42,257 nucleotides of DNA from Oceaniovalibus sp. ACAM 378. Lineage in GTDB: Bacteria; Pseudomonadota; Alphaproteobacteria; Rhodobacterales; Rhodobacteraceae. Each line of letters starts with the position of its first letter. The stretch's first letter is position 1. Location: NCBI RefSeq assembly GCF_008085915.1, contig NZ_VSJK01000025.1, positions 1 to 42,257 on the forward strand, in the 5' to 3' direction. Made by a program: the position numbers and the translations under genes. Under the pieces are notes generated by a model. It saw nothing but the letters and a program-made list of their open reading frames with translations, searched no databases and was not told the DNA's origin. Shown piece by piece: positions 33,770 to 42,220 of the stretch.

Positions 33770-33794
33770 GGAACAAAATCGACAATATTGCGTT
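33770..33794 (+). promoter_or_regulatory. EcfG-type promoter before the DUF421 gene
   Basis: GGAAC at 33770-33774, exactly 16 bases, then CGTT at 33791-33794. This is a perfect match to the general-stress sigma factor EcfG consensus of alphaproteobacteria. It lies 29 bases upstream of the preferred start codon at 33824. Confidence 0.65.
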
Positions 33795-33823
33795 TTTTGG
33801 ACTGCACCGAAGGATTGCGCCCA

Positions 33824-34540
33824 ATGGAAGACCCCATCGTTCCCCTTGAACTAACGCGTATGTTTTTCGGAACCGATCCGGCATTGTTCTACCTCGAAAT
33901 CGTAGTTCGGACCTGTGTGGTCTATACCTATGCGCTGTTGTTGATCCGTTGGGTGGGCGGGCGTGGCATCGCGCAGATGTCGACCGTTGAATTCCTGCTT
34001 GTCATCGCCTTGGGGTCAGCAGTGGGCGACGCGATGTTCTATCCCGAGGTGCCTTTGCTTCATGCCATGCTGGTCATCACTGTTGTGGTCTTAATCAACA
34101 AGGTGCTGGATATTTTGATCTACCGGTTCAAATCCATGGAAAAGGCTCTCGATGGCAAGACGGCCGAAGTCATTTCGGACGGGGTCATCAACACGAAAAC
34201 GCTGCGGGACAACAAGATCGGTAAGAGCGAACTGTTCGAAAGCCTGCGTGAACAGGGCTATGTCCACCTTGGCGAAGTGCGGCAGGCCTATCTGGAATCC
34301 TCTGGCCGCTTCAGTTTTTTTCGGGCCAAACCCGCACGCCCCGGCCTGCCTATCGAACCTGCCTGGGATGTCTCCGCGCCGAGGATGCTCGGTCCCGGGA
34401 CGGAGATCGATGCGGGAAAGCTGGTGTGTTGCGATTGCGGAGCTATCGTCGAAGGCGTTGCCAAGACCCCGGCCACTTGCAGACAGTGTGGCGGCACGGC
34501 CTGGACAATTGCGGCGCCGGCGCAACCGGATAACCCCTAG
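33824..34540 (+). CDS. DUF421 membrane protein with C-terminal zinc ribbon
   Basis: A 238-residue protein of the DUF421 (YetF-like) family. Three membrane segments (YLEIVVRTCVVYTYALLLI, VEFLLVIALGSAVGDAMF, AMLVITVVVLINKVLDILIY) are followed by the soluble DUF421 domain (SDGVINTKTLRDNKIGKSEL, REQGYVHLGEVRQAYLESSG). The tail carries two CxxC pairs (VCCDCGAIVEG and ATCRQCGGTAW), a likely zinc ribbon. I place the start at the ATG at 33824 (AAGGA about 10 bases upstream), 12 codons inside the longest frame. DUF421 proteins act in spore or envelope stress in other bacteria; the role here is unknown. Its stop codon overlaps the ligD stop on the other strand within the palindrome CTAG. Confidence 0.85.
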   Translation: MEDPIVPLELTRMFFGTDPALFYLEIVVRTCVVYTYALLLIRWVGGRGIAQMSTVEFLLVIALGSAVGDAMFYPEVPLLHAMLVITVVVLINKVLDILIYRFKSMEKALDGKTAEVISDGVINTKTLRDNKIGKSELFESLREQGYVHLGEVRQAYLESSGRFSFFRAKPARPGLPIEPAWDVSAPRMLGPGTEIDAGKLVCCDCGAIVEGVAKTPATCRQCGGTAWTIAAPAQPDNP

Positions 34541-36987
34541 GTGTCGATCCAGTCCTGAAGCCGTTTCGCCGTGTCTGCATCGAGCGTCTGGTGGCGTTGT
34601 GCCTGTGCAAGGTAAGGACAGGGTGCGGCAAGCCGTTCATTAATATTGGCAAGCGTGAACGCGGCTGCGGTCTTGAGCTGTTTCAACTCGTCCCACGGGA
34701 CCGGCACCGCGACCGGTGCCCCCGCACGTGCGCGCAGCGACCATGGCGCGACAGCGGTGGAGCCGCGTTCGTTGCGCAACCAGTCGACGAATATCCGCCC
34801 CTTGCGCCGCGCTTTCGACATTGATGCAGTGAACCGCTTCGGTTCCTTTTCCTCAAGAACATGCGCGATTGTCTTGGCAAAGTCGCGCACCGCGTCCCAG
34901 CCTTGTGTGCGGCGCAGCGGCACCCAGACGTGGACGCCTTTGCCGCCGGTCACCAGCGCACCGCTTTCCAGCCCGATATTGGACAGCCAGCCGCGCAGGT
35001 CCAGCGCGGCCTTGCGCACGTCGCTCCATCCCAGACCTTCGTCAGGGTCCAGATCAAAAACCAGCCTGTCAGGCCGCTCTAACCTGTCGGTGCGCGCCCC
35101 CCAGATATGGAATTCGATGGTGCCCATCTGAGCCGCTGCAACGAAAGATTGCGGGCGCGTCGCATAGAGATAATCCGCGTGTTTGCCGTCGCTTTCCTCA
35201 ATCGAGATACGCTGCAACGCGGCGGGCATCGCGCCATTTCCGTGCTTTTGGAAAAAACACTCGCCTGCGATACCGCTGGGACACCGCAGCAAGGACAGGG
35301 GCCGGTGCCCGGCAATTTCGGTCAGTCTTTCGCCAGCCCTCTCGTAGTAACGCGCGACATCAAGCTTGGTATGGCCCGAAGCGTCGAACACCAGCCGATC
35401 CGGGTTGCTGATCGCCATGCCTGCCACCTTGGACGCGTTGGATTCGGGTTTCTCGGGTGTCACGGCGTCTGCTTCCTTGTCCTCGCGCATTCCCAAATAA
35501 CTTCCGTGACGGATGTGCCCATCTGCGGTGAACTCGGCAAAGTCGATCTCGACGACCAGATTTGGCGTCACCCAAGTGGCGTCGCGGGCAATGTCGCTCG
35601 GAACCGCATCGAACGGACTTGTCTTGCGGGTGCGCAGCGCCTTGGTCAGTTGGTCGAAATCGGTATCGGTAAACCCCGTGCCGACGCGCCCGCGATACCC
35701 AAACCCGTCCGGACCGAATTGACCCAGCAGCAGCGAGGCAAAGGGGCGGCCACGCTTGTCAGACGGGGAATATCCGCCAACCACGAACTCCTGTCGCCGC
35801 GTGCATTTGACCTTGCGCCATGCGCCGGTGCGCGCACCGCGATAAGGCGCATCGATACGTTTGCTGATGATCCCCTCCGCACCAGCCTTGCATGCGGCGG
35901 CAAAGACCTCGCGGCCCTGACCCTGCACATATTCACTGATCCGCAAGACACCACCTTCGGGCACCCCGGCCAGAAGGTCGGCAAGCCGCGCGCGGCGTTC
36001 GATCTGATCCTGTTTCGTCAGATCGGTTCCGTCAAGCGACAGCAAATCGAATGCATAGAACACCAGTGGGCCACCATCCTTCAGTGCACCCTGCAAGGAC
36101 GAAAAGGCCGAACCGGAACTTCGCGCCGCCATCACCTCGCCGTCGATCAACGCCGATTTGCAGAGCAGCGTATTGAATACGTTGCCCAACGCCGCGAACC
36201 TGTCGGTCCAGTCGTTGCCGTTGCGGGTATAGAGCCGCGTGCCCCCCTTGCCCAAGGCGGCAAGGCAGCGATAGCCATCGAACTTTGTCTCGTGGATCCA
36301 GTCGTCACCCGCCGGCGCCTCGTCATACAGCTTGGCAAGCTGCACCTTGCGAAAGGCGGGGCGCGTGCCTGATTGCCCGGCTGGCCGCAGCTTCTTGGCC
36401 TTGGCACCCGCCGCGATCTCCGCCATCGTGCGACCGGTGCGAACAGAAACTGCGTGCCCCTCAGTCAGCCCGTCAGGATCGTCTGAGGTCAGGTTGTCAC
36501 GCTCTTTGATCAGCAACCAATTCTCGCGCTTTTCCCCCTTGCGGCGTTTCATTCGCACCAGAACCCACGCGCCCCGCATCCGAGCCCCGTGCAAAACAAC
36601 CTTGAGATTCCCGGATGCCAGCCCTTCGTCAGGGTCACCCTTTGGCAGCCAAACGCCTTCATCCCACAGCATGACTGTTCCACCGCCATATTCGCCTTTC
36701 GGAATGGTGCCTTCGAATTTGCCGTAATCAAGCGGATGATCTTCGGTCCGCACCGCGAGACGCTTTTGTGACGGGTCAGCACTTGGCCCCTTGGTCACGG
36801 CCCAGCTGAGCAGCACGCCCTTCCACTCCAACCGGAAATCGTAGTGCAGGCGTGTGGCGTCATGTTTCTGGACCAAAAACCGCAGACCCGCGGCATTTGT
36901 CCCTTCCGACGCGCCCGCTGGCTCGGCGGTGCGTGAGAAATCGCGCCGCGCGTTGTAATCGGCCAGTTTGTCACCCGGCCCGGACAT
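34537..36987 (-). CDS. ligD: Multidomain DNA ligase LigD (non-homologous end joining)
   Basis: An 816-residue ATP-dependent DNA ligase of bacterial non-homologous end joining. Domain order is phosphoesterase, ligase, polymerase. Residues about 30-180 form the 3'-phosphoesterase (FLVQKHDATRLHYDFRLEWK, GTIPKGEYGGGTVMLWDEG). The ligase domain has the AMP-lysine Lys235 in HETKFDGYRC and the C-terminal OB part near residue 420-510. The last 290 residues form the polymerase/primase (LSLLRCPSGIAGECFFQKH, VFDLDPDEGLGWSDVR with metal-binding aspartates). It begins directly after the ku stop (TGA then ATG), so ku and ligD form one operon. Its stop overlaps the DUF421 stop. Confidence 0.95.
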   Translation of the reverse strand: MSGPGDKLADYNARRDFSRTAEPAGASEGTNAAGLRFLVQKHDATRLHYDFRLEWKGVLLSWAVTKGPSADPSQKRLAVRTEDHPLDYGKFEGTIPKGEYGGGTVMLWDEGVWLPKGDPDEGLASGNLKVVLHGARMRGAWVLVRMKRRKGEKRENWLLIKERDNLTSDDPDGLTEGHAVSVRTGRTMAEIAAGAKAKKLRPAGQSGTRPAFRKVQLAKLYDEAPAGDDWIHETKFDGYRCLAALGKGGTRLYTRNGNDWTDRFAALGNVFNTLLCKSALIDGEVMAARSSGSAFSSLQGALKDGGPLVFYAFDLLSLDGTDLTKQDQIERRARLADLLAGVPEGGVLRISEYVQGQGREVFAAACKAGAEGIISKRIDAPYRGARTGAWRKVKCTRRQEFVVGGYSPSDKRGRPFASLLLGQFGPDGFGYRGRVGTGFTDTDFDQLTKALRTRKTSPFDAVPSDIARDATWVTPNLVVEIDFAEFTADGHIRHGSYLGMREDKEADAVTPEKPESNASKVAGMAISNPDRLVFDASGHTKLDVARYYERAGERLTEIAGHRPLSLLRCPSGIAGECFFQKHGNGAMPAALQRISIEESDGKHADYLYATRPQSFVAAAQMGTIEFHIWGARTDRLERPDRLVFDLDPDEGLGWSDVRKAALDLRGWLSNIGLESGALVTGGKGVHVWVPLRRTQGWDAVRDFAKTIAHVLEEKEPKRFTASMSKARRKGRIFVDWLRNERGSTAVAPWSLRARAGAPVAVPVPWDELKQLKTAAAFTLANINERLAAPCPYLAQAQRHQTLDADTAKRLQDWIDT

Positions 36988-37842
36988 TCAGGACGCTTTC
37001 TTCCGCCCTTTCGGGGCGGTCTTTGTGCCAGACTTTCCGGCAGGCTTTTTCTTCGTGCCAGCGCTGCCAAGGCTCTGCTTTAGCGCCGCCATCAGGTCGA
37101 CCACATTCTCTCCGGCCGGACGATCCTCTTCATCGGCACTGACACGCGGTGTCTTGCGGTTCTTTTTCTTCGCCTCGATCAGCTCGGTCAGCGCCTCGGC
37201 ATAATGGTCGGTGAAGTTCTCGGCGTCGAACGGCGCGGTTTTCTTCTCGATCAGGGCAGTGGCGAGGTCGAGCAACTCATCGTCGGCCTTGGCGTCCTTG
37301 ATCTCGGAAAACATCGGCTCGCTGTCGTGCAATTCATCCGCATAATAGAGCGTTTCCAGCAGCAGACCGTCGCCGCAAGGCTTGATCGCGACAAGGTACT
37401 CTTTGCCCCGCATCGTCATCTGCCCGAGCCCGATCTTTTCGCTTGCCCGCAAGGCATCGCGGATCACGCGGTAGGCATCTTCGGCCAGATCGTCGGTTGG
37501 CACGAGGTAATAGGGCTTGTCGAAATACAGTGGTGGTATCTCGCAGGCACCGACGAACTGAACCAATTCGACCGTCTTTTTGGTCTCTAGCTTGATCGCA
37601 TCAATCTCATCGGGGTCGAGCAGAATGTAATCTCCATCAATCTCATAGCCCTTGACGATGTCGTCGGATTTCACCGGCCCGATCCCGGAAACCGTCTTGT
37701 CATAGTGGATACGCTTGCCGCTGGGCTTGTGGATCTGGCGAAACGAAACGCGGGCCGATGAGTCATGCGCTGCGTATAATTCCACGGGGATCGAGACCAG
37801 CGAGAGGCGAAGCTGACCTTTCCAGAGTGCGCGACGGGCCAT
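36988..37842 (-). CDS. ku: Ku protein (DNA end-binding, NHEJ)
   Basis: A 284-residue bacterial Ku homologue that forms a ring on DNA double-strand ends and recruits LigD. The core reads ALWKGQLRLSLVSIPVELYA, then FRQIHKPSGKRIHYDKTVSG and VKGYEIDGDYILLDPDEIDA. The C-terminal tail is lysine-rich (KKKPAGKSGTKTAPKGRKK), as in many bacterial Ku proteins, where it helps DNA binding and threading. AAGGA lies about 10 bases before the ATG at 37842, so I reject the start 21 codons upstream. It is directly followed by ligD without any spacer. Confidence 0.95.
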   Translation of the reverse strand: MARRALWKGQLRLSLVSIPVELYAAHDSSARVSFRQIHKPSGKRIHYDKTVSGIGPVKSDDIVKGYEIDGDYILLDPDEIDAIKLETKKTVELVQFVGACEIPPLYFDKPYYLVPTDDLAEDAYRVIRDALRASEKIGLGQMTMRGKEYLVAIKPCGDGLLLETLYYADELHDSEPMFSEIKDAKADDELLDLATALIEKKTAPFDAENFTDHYAEALTELIEAKKKNRKTPRVSADEEDRPAGENVVDLMAALKQSLGSAGTKKKPAGKSGTKTAPKGRKKAS

Positions 37843-37877
37843 TTGAAGTTTCCTTGAAATATTGACGTCAAACAACC

Positions 37878-37903
37878 AACGCACAAACTTCTGAGAAGGA
37901 TCC
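37878..37903 (-). promoter_or_regulatory. Weak EcfG-like promoter before ku
   Basis: On the minus strand GGATC, 17 bases, then CGTT. One base differs from the EcfG -35 consensus GGAAC. It lies about 35 bp upstream of the ku start codon. Ku-LigD operons are under general-stress control in some alphaproteobacteria, which supports but does not prove the call. Confidence 0.35.
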
Positions 37904-37994
37904 ACCCGAAGTTAGGCGTGACTGGCCCGATCTACTTGATTCACAAGCCTCTGAGCGGTGTCCCGCAGGCTTTCGGAAAACTTAATCTTCGACG

Positions 37995-38019
37995 GGAACC
38001 TCTGCAATGCTGCGCGGTT
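37995..38019 (+). promoter_or_regulatory. EcfG-like promoter upstream of the catalase region
   Basis: GGAAC at 37995-37999, 16 bases, then GGTT at 38016-38019 (one change from CGTT). It faces the small open frame at 38085 and katE at 38436, and together with the ku-side candidate it makes this a divergent stress promoter region. Confidence 0.45.
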
Positions 38020-38025
38020 TATGCA

Positions 38026-38050
38026 CTGAAGCAAAGCGCTTTCGCTTCAG
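38026..38050. other. Hairpin between the promoter and the small ORF
   Basis: CTGAAGC and GCTTCAG flank AAAGCGCTTT, forming a nearly continuous palindrome with one extra base. On a transcript started near 38025 it would form the first stem of the leader. It could protect the 5' end or be a protein site. Confidence 0.4.
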
Positions 38051-38084
38051 AACATCACAGATGAATAACACCTAGGGGTGAACC

Positions 38085-38282
38085 ATGCCGGTCGTCCTGC
38101 CCATGGCGCTGGGAATTCTATGCTCTCTGCTCATCCCGATATTCGGGGTGATCTTTCGCGTCCGTTTTCTTCCCTCGGCCTTGATGGCGATCCGGGCGTT
38201 GGTCCGACATGCGCTCCCGTCTCCTAAAGCGACTCCTTCACTGACTGGCTCAGAGAATAGGTTAAAACCATGGATAAATTGA
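38085..38282 (+). CDS. Possible small membrane protein, 65 residues
   Basis: An open frame with a good ribosome site (AGGGGTG, 6 bases before the ATG) and a hydrophobic N-terminal half (MALGILCSLLIPIFGVIF), followed by a basic half. No family is recognised. It lies downstream of the EcfG-like promoter and before katE. It may be a real small membrane protein or a chance frame; the polar second half looks untypical. Confidence 0.3.
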   Translation: MPVVLPMALGILCSLLIPIFGVIFRVRFLPSALMAIRALVRHALPSPKATPSLTGSENRLKPWIN

Positions 38283-38435
38283 CAGCCCACGATCTCCAAA
38301 AGCCGCAGATCCTCCTGTCTGCAAACGCGCAGGCCAAGCGCATCTACAGCATATCCGCGTTTAAATAGGCCAAACCGCAAAGTGCCCGGCGCCTGTTGGC
38401 CGGGGTGTCCCTTCTTCAGATCAATGAGAAATCCC
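38283..38435. other. Leader region of katE
   Basis: No gene is seen. The ribosome site of katE is weak (TGAGAA). GCCGGGG and related GC-rich bases at about 38385-38405 may fold, but no T-run follows. With 37843-38084, this makes up the remaining non-coding space between ku and katE. Confidence 0.25.
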
Positions 38436-40550
38436 ATGGACCAGAAATTGCCATTCAACCCACCCACCGCCGACACGCAGTCCTCGGGTGATACTGCGGA
38501 GCGCAAGCGCCATCCGGGCACCGGAGGCGAAACGCATCAACGCCCCGATGCCGATGGAACGCGCCTTACCACGGCACAAGGCATCCCCGTCGCCGACAAC
38601 CAGAACACGCTGAAGGCGGGCGCGCGCGGTCCGGCGCTGCTAGAGGATTTCCATTTTCGCGAAAAGATCTTCCACTTCGATCATGAGCGTATCCCCGAAC
38701 GGGTTGTTCACGCCCGCGGCTACGGCGCGCATGGCTATTTCGAGACGACCGACGCGATTCCTGATCTGACGGCGGCGCATCTGTTCGGCGAAACCGGTCG
38801 CCGGGTGCCGGTCTTTGCCCGGTTTTCCACCGTCGCGGGCAACAAGGGGTCGTTCGACCTGGCCCGTGATGTGCGCGGATTTGCCGTCAAGTTCTATACC
38901 GAACAGGGCAACTGGGATCTGGTGGGCAATAACATGCCCGTCTTTTTCATTCAGGATGCAATGAAGTTTCCCGACCTTGTCCACGCCGTCAAGGAAGCAC
39001 CCGATCGCGGCTTCCCGCAGGCGCAGTCGGCCCATGACAACTTCTGGGATTTCATCTCGCTGATGCCCGAGGCGATGCATATGATCATGTGGATCATGTC
39101 GGACCGCGCAATCCCACGATCATTTCGGTTCATGGAGGGGTTCGGCGTTCACACCTTCCGGTTCGTAAATGCCGAGGGCGTCGGCACTTTCGTCAAGTTC
39201 CATTGGAAACCCAAGGGCGGATTGCAATCGGTGCTCTGGGACGAGGCGGTCAAGATCAACGGTGCCGATCCCGATTTCCACCGCCGCGACATGTGGGACG
39301 CGATCCAGAAAGGCGATTTCCCTGAATGGGAACTGGGCGTGCAGATCTTCGACGACGCTTTCGCCGACAGCTTTCCCTTTGACGTATTGGACGCGACCAA
39401 GCTGATCCCCGAAGAAGACCTGCCTGTGCGGATCATCGGGCGCATGGTTCTCGAACGCGTGGTCGATAATTTCTTTGCCGAAACTGAGCAGGTGGCGTTC
39501 TGCACCCAGAACATCGTGCCGGGCATCGATTTTACCAACGATCCCTTGCTTCAGGGGCGCAACTTTTCCTATCTCGACACCCAGACGAAACGTCTGGGCG
39601 GGCCAAACTTCACCCACATCCCGATCAACGCGCCGCGCTGTCCGATGCATCATTTCCAGCAGGACGGGCATATGGCGATGCACAATCCCAAGGGGCGCGC
39701 AAATTACGAACCGAACGGTTGGGCCAAGGGCGGCCCCCGCGCCGATCCCAAGGTCGGCTTCCATTCGTTCCCCGAAGAGATTTCGGGCGAGAAACGCAAG
39801 ATCCGCAGCGAGACTTTTGCCGATCACTACAGTCAGGCAGGACAGTTCTACCACAGCCAGACCAAGGTCGAGCAGGGACATATCGCCGACGCGCTGGTCT
39901 TTGAACTGTCCAAGGTTGAGACTTTGGCCGTGCGTGAACGGCTGGTCGCGCACCTGCCTCATATTGACAAGGATCTGGCAAAGAAGGTCGCAGACGGGCT
40001 TGGCTTGGAACATGTCCCGGACCCGCATCAGGCGGCCCGCGATCCCATCACCGATCTCGCCCCGTCCGACGCGCTATCGATCCTGAAGAACGGCCCCGAC
40101 GGCTTTGCCGGCCGCAAACTTGGCCTTCTTGTTACGGATGGCATCGATGATAAAGTGCTCACGGCCCTTATCGATGCGGTTGAGGCGGCGGGCGGAACCG
40201 TCGAAATCGTCGCACCCCGCGTCGGCGGTGTCGTGACCGAAGGCGGCTCTAGGATTCCGGCGGATCAGAAAATCGATGGCGCACCTTCGGTCCTTTATGA
40301 CGCGGTCGCAATCCTCGCGACAGCCGATGGGGCAGAGAAACTGACGGACATGCACCCGGCCCGCAGCTTTGTGGCCGACGCCCATGCCCACGCCAAATTT
40401 ATCGGCGTCTCGAAAGAGGCGCAGGCGCTTTTGAAACGCGCCGGTGTCGACGCAGATGGCGGTGTGATGACTCTTGGAGCCGCCGAAGATGCCAAAGCCT
40501 TCGTCAGATCCTGCGCCGCCCTGCGATTCTGGGACCGTCTGGTAAAGTGA
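38436..40550 (+). CDS. katE: Large-subunit catalase with C-terminal DJ-1-like domain
   Basis: A 704-residue heme catalase of the HPII/KatE type that degrades hydrogen peroxide. The catalytic His92 ([16 protein letters not shown]) and Asn165 ([14 protein letters not shown]) are present, and the proximal heme tyrosine lies in [16 protein letters not shown]. The C-terminal 150 residues ([36 protein letters not shown]) form the flavodoxin/DJ-1-like domain that distinguishes large-subunit catalases. I use the ATG at 38436 ([15 protein letters not shown]); another at 38424 would add four residues. A GC-rich hairpin follows the stop. The EcfG-like promoter 440 bp upstream suggests general-stress control. 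Confidence 0.94.
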   Translation: MDQKLPFNPPTADTQSSGDTAERKRHPGTGGETHQRPDADGTRLTTAQGIPVADNQNTLKAGARGPALLEDFHFREKIFHFDHERIPERVVHARGYGAHGYFETTDAIPDLTAAHLFGETGRRVPVFARFSTVAGNKGSFDLARDVRGFAVKFYTEQGNWDLVGNNMPVFFIQDAMKFPDLVHAVKEAPDRGFPQAQSAHDNFWDFISLMPEAMHMIMWIMSDRAIPRSFRFMEGFGVHTFRFVNAEGVGTFVKFHWKPKGGLQSVLWDEAVKINGADPDFHRRDMWDAIQKGDFPEWELGVQIFDDAFADSFPFDVLDATKLIPEEDLPVRIIGRMVLERVVDNFFAETEQVAFCTQNIVPGIDFTNDPLLQGRNFSYLDTQTKRLGGPNFTHIPINAPRCPMHHFQQDGHMAMHNPKGRANYEPNGWAKGGPRADPKVGFHSFPEEISGEKRKIRSETFADHYSQAGQFYHSQTKVEQGHIADALVFELSKVETLAVRERLVAHLPHIDKDLAKKVADGLGLEHVPDPHQAARDPITDLAPSDALSILKNGPDGFAGRKLGLLVTDGIDDKVLTALIDAVEAAGGTVEIVAPRVGGVVTEGGSRIPADQKIDGAPSVLYDAVAILATADGAEKLTDMHPARSFVADAHAHAKFIGVSKEAQALLKRAGVDADGGVMTLGAAEDAKAFVRSCAALRFWDRLVK

Positions 40551-40557
40551 TTTCGGT

Positions 40558-40586
40558 GAAGCCGGGGCGCCAGTCGTCCCGGCTTC
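40558..40586 (+). terminator. Hairpin after katE
   Basis: GAAGCCGGG and CCCGGCTTC form a perfect 9-bp stem with an 11-base loop, beginning 7 bases after the katE stop. No T-run follows, so it may act as a transcript-end stabiliser or a Rho-assisted end rather than a full intrinsic terminator. Confidence 0.55.
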
Positions 40587-41058
40587 GCAAACGTCGCATG
40601 GGGACATTCCTAGCCCGGCATCGAACAGCACATCGTACTGGTCCCCCGGGTCGAGATTGCCGTGATCGGGATCACCCGGAACCAATTTGCTCGAGGTTAA
40701 TGGCAGGCATCAACAAGCATTCGCGACTAAAACAACCGAACTATCGTGCCGCTACAATCCGAATGCCAGCGGTAGCCACATGTAACCCGATGAACACCGC
40801 ATAGACGATGGCAAGGCTTCCGTCCTCGGTTGAGGGTGGCAAAACCACCAACGATACCCGCCACCATGATGACCGGCAGAATTGCCGCATTCGACAACCG
40901 CGCTGTGATCACACCAAGTCACGTAAATTGTAACGTTGTGAGCTGATCAGGGAAAGGAAGGTCGAGTTATTGATCCGCGCCAGCGCATAGAGCATTCCGA
41001 CAGGGGCCCAAAATTACGGAATCATCATCGCCATGCCAAAGAAAAAGGGGTCCTGATC
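40587..41058. other. Decayed region between katE and the IS cluster
   Basis: Apart from the TRAP permease remnant at 40741-40912, no gene can be supported. A minus-strand stretch near 40960-41050 reads GMAMMIP, a stop, then FWAPVGMLYALARINNST, and may be a further piece of the same decayed transporter. Stop codons and frameshifts show that nothing here is intact. Confidence 0.35.
40741..40912 (-). pseudogene. TRAP transporter large permease (DctM) C-terminal remnant
   Basis: On the minus strand one frame reads ITARLSNAAILPVIMVAGIV and GGFAT. After a one-base shift the next frame reads TEDGSLAIVYAVFIGLHVAT and ends with a stop at 40741. Together this matches the DctM motif GGIFTPTEAAAVAVVYALLLG of TRAP permeases. 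The frameshift at FAT/TED and the lack of the upstream part show decay. The nearby IS5 copy probably removed the rest. Confidence 0.5.
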
Positions 41059-41112
41059 GGCTTTGTTGCACAAATCAGTTTGAGGCTGGGCTTCCCCTTC
41101 CCCCAGACGGAT

Positions 41113-41749
41113 TTAGTCTGCGGCCACGGTGCGTGGTATGCCAAGCGCTGTGAAGCCGTTTAAGATCGCGGCGCGGATTTGTATCTCCGCAACCTGCCGA
41201 TCAAAGTCACGGGCTGCGAGGCGCTGCCCGAGTAATTTTATGCAGTGCATCTTGGTTTCGACGCGGCTTCGGCGGTGATATCCAGTCAACTGTCGCCACA
41301 GTGCCCGACCCAGATACTTTGATGATCGCACGGCTTCGTTTCGTGCTCTGGCCCCGGGTGTATCTGGCTTCCATAGCTTGGCGTTCTGACGCGGCGGTAT
41401 GACAGCATGGGCATTTCGGGCTGCGATCGCATCGTGGGATTTTCGGGTGTCGTAAGCACCATCCACTGCCCGGCAGTGCATGTTTACATGCATGAGAGGG
41501 GGCAGTGACACTGCCGAGGTCTGGATCCGGTGGGATCTGATTGAGCAAGTCAGGCAACATGGGTGCGTCCCCGATCCCTCTGCTGTTGACCTCGACTGCC
41601 CGTATCTCCAGCGTTTCCTCGTCGATCCCTATATGTATCTTGCGCCAAAGGCGGCGTTTGGGACCACCATGTTTGCGCGCGTTGCACTCGCCTTCACCTT
41701 CAGCCTTGATCCCCTCTGGTCGCTGCTTGCAGCGACCAGAGGGGATCAA
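41113..41749 (-). pseudogene. IS5-family transposase fragment, broken at both Asp sites
   Basis: On the minus strand the readable parts are IKAEGEGECNARKHGG onwards to SVTA (about 41704-41501) and, after a 37-bp element, DGAYDTRKSHDAIAARNAH to the stop at 41113 (117 codons including stop). It is nearly identical to the transposase at 16578, so both come from one IS family. The DSTG codons are lost: the site now holds a perfect inverted repeat instead. Without its N-terminus and first catalytic aspartate it cannot encode an active enzyme. Confidence 0.8.
41464..41500 (-). repeat. 37-bp hairpin insertion element, copy 4 (before DGAYD)
   Basis: On the minus strand it begins CCCTCTC, has the stem TGCATG/CATGCA with loop TAAA, and ends CTGCCGGGCAGTG directly before GAT of the second catalytic aspartate. 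It differs from copy 2, at the homologous site of the other element, in only two bases. It therefore was probably already present before the two IS copies separated. Confidence 0.85.
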
Positions 41750-41750
41750 G
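41705..41750. repeat. 21-bp perfect inverted repeat at the first Asp site (rearranged element)
   Basis: A perfect 21-bp inverted repeat with a 4-base loop replaces the element and the DSTG codons. On the minus strand the 5' arm equals the IS flank CTTGATC plus the element start CCCTCT and the stem GGTCGCTG. The 3' arm is its exact complement and joins the IS again at ATCAAGGCTG. This looks like copying of one arm of the hairpin with a switch back at the microhomology ATCAAG. Confidence 0.8.
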
Positions 41751-41854
41751 AGGTGCAGCGGATACGACAGGAAGACGGCGCGGAGAAATCTCGAGCGTGG
41801 CTGGGAAATTCCGACGAAATGCCCACGCCTGCCGGGCGACTGGATGGTCGATCC

Positions 41855-42049
41855 CTACGAGAACTATCTGTGCGGGCCGATGCGTTCGTCGATTACTACA
41901 ACATCCAGCGCTACCACGAGAGCCTGAACATCGTCACACCGGCAGACGTCTGCTTCCGACGGGACAAAGCCATTCTCGGAAAAAGGGATAAGATCAAGAA
42001 ACAGACAATCCAACAACACCGCTTGCAACATCAAAGTCAAGCCGCTGTT
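41855..42049 (+). pseudogene. IS3-family OrfB transposase C-terminal remnant
   Basis: The plus strand reads YENYLCG, then in another frame DAFVDYYNIQRYHESLN, IVTPADVCFRRDKAILGKRD and KIKKQTIQQHRLQHQ. This is the well-known C-terminal end of IS3-family OrfB (AFVDHYNHQRYHESLNNLTPADVYFGR). About eight codons (normally PGDLEAQI) are missing at the frame change. The 5' side is fused to the truncated IS5 copy at about 41761. Confidence 0.7.
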
Positions 42050-42145
42050 CCATTTTATCCGACGACGGACAGAGTGGGTGGCTTCAACGCGACGAGCGGA
42101 AGTTCAGCGCAGTTTTTGCGTGCACAACGGCTCTGTTGATGGCGT

Positions 42146-42220
42146 GGATGCCCCTCCCGACGGCATCGCAATGTGCCATTGTGGTGAGTGTTAAAGCCAT
42201 CACAAAAGGAAGGAGCATCC
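42146..42220 (+). ncRNA. IS110 left-end region, possible bridge RNA part
   Basis: Just upstream of an IS110-type start codon, GGATGCCCCTCCC (42146-42158) and GGAAGGAGCATCC (42208-42220) are complementary in 11 of 13 positions. IS110-group elements encode a structured bridge RNA in the non-coding end before the transposase gene. This region is in the right place and can fold, but the exact left end of the element and the RNA borders cannot be fixed here. Confidence 0.3.

Larger units (their letters stand above)
41059..41761 (-). mobile_element. IS5-family element, truncated at its 5' end
   Basis: The end at 41059-41076, GGCTTTGTTGCACAAATC, is the terminal repeat after the transposase stop. 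The following bases match the right part of the element at 16511-17638 almost exactly, in reverse orientation. The N-terminal half of the gene is missing beyond about 41761, where an IS3 remnant begins. The element carries one 37-bp hairpin element and one rearranged site. Confidence 0.82.

Noticed and set aside
40074-40685. A minus-strand open frame of 203 codons at the end of katE
   Set aside because: Mostly antisense to katE; the first residues (outside katE) match no family I recognise.
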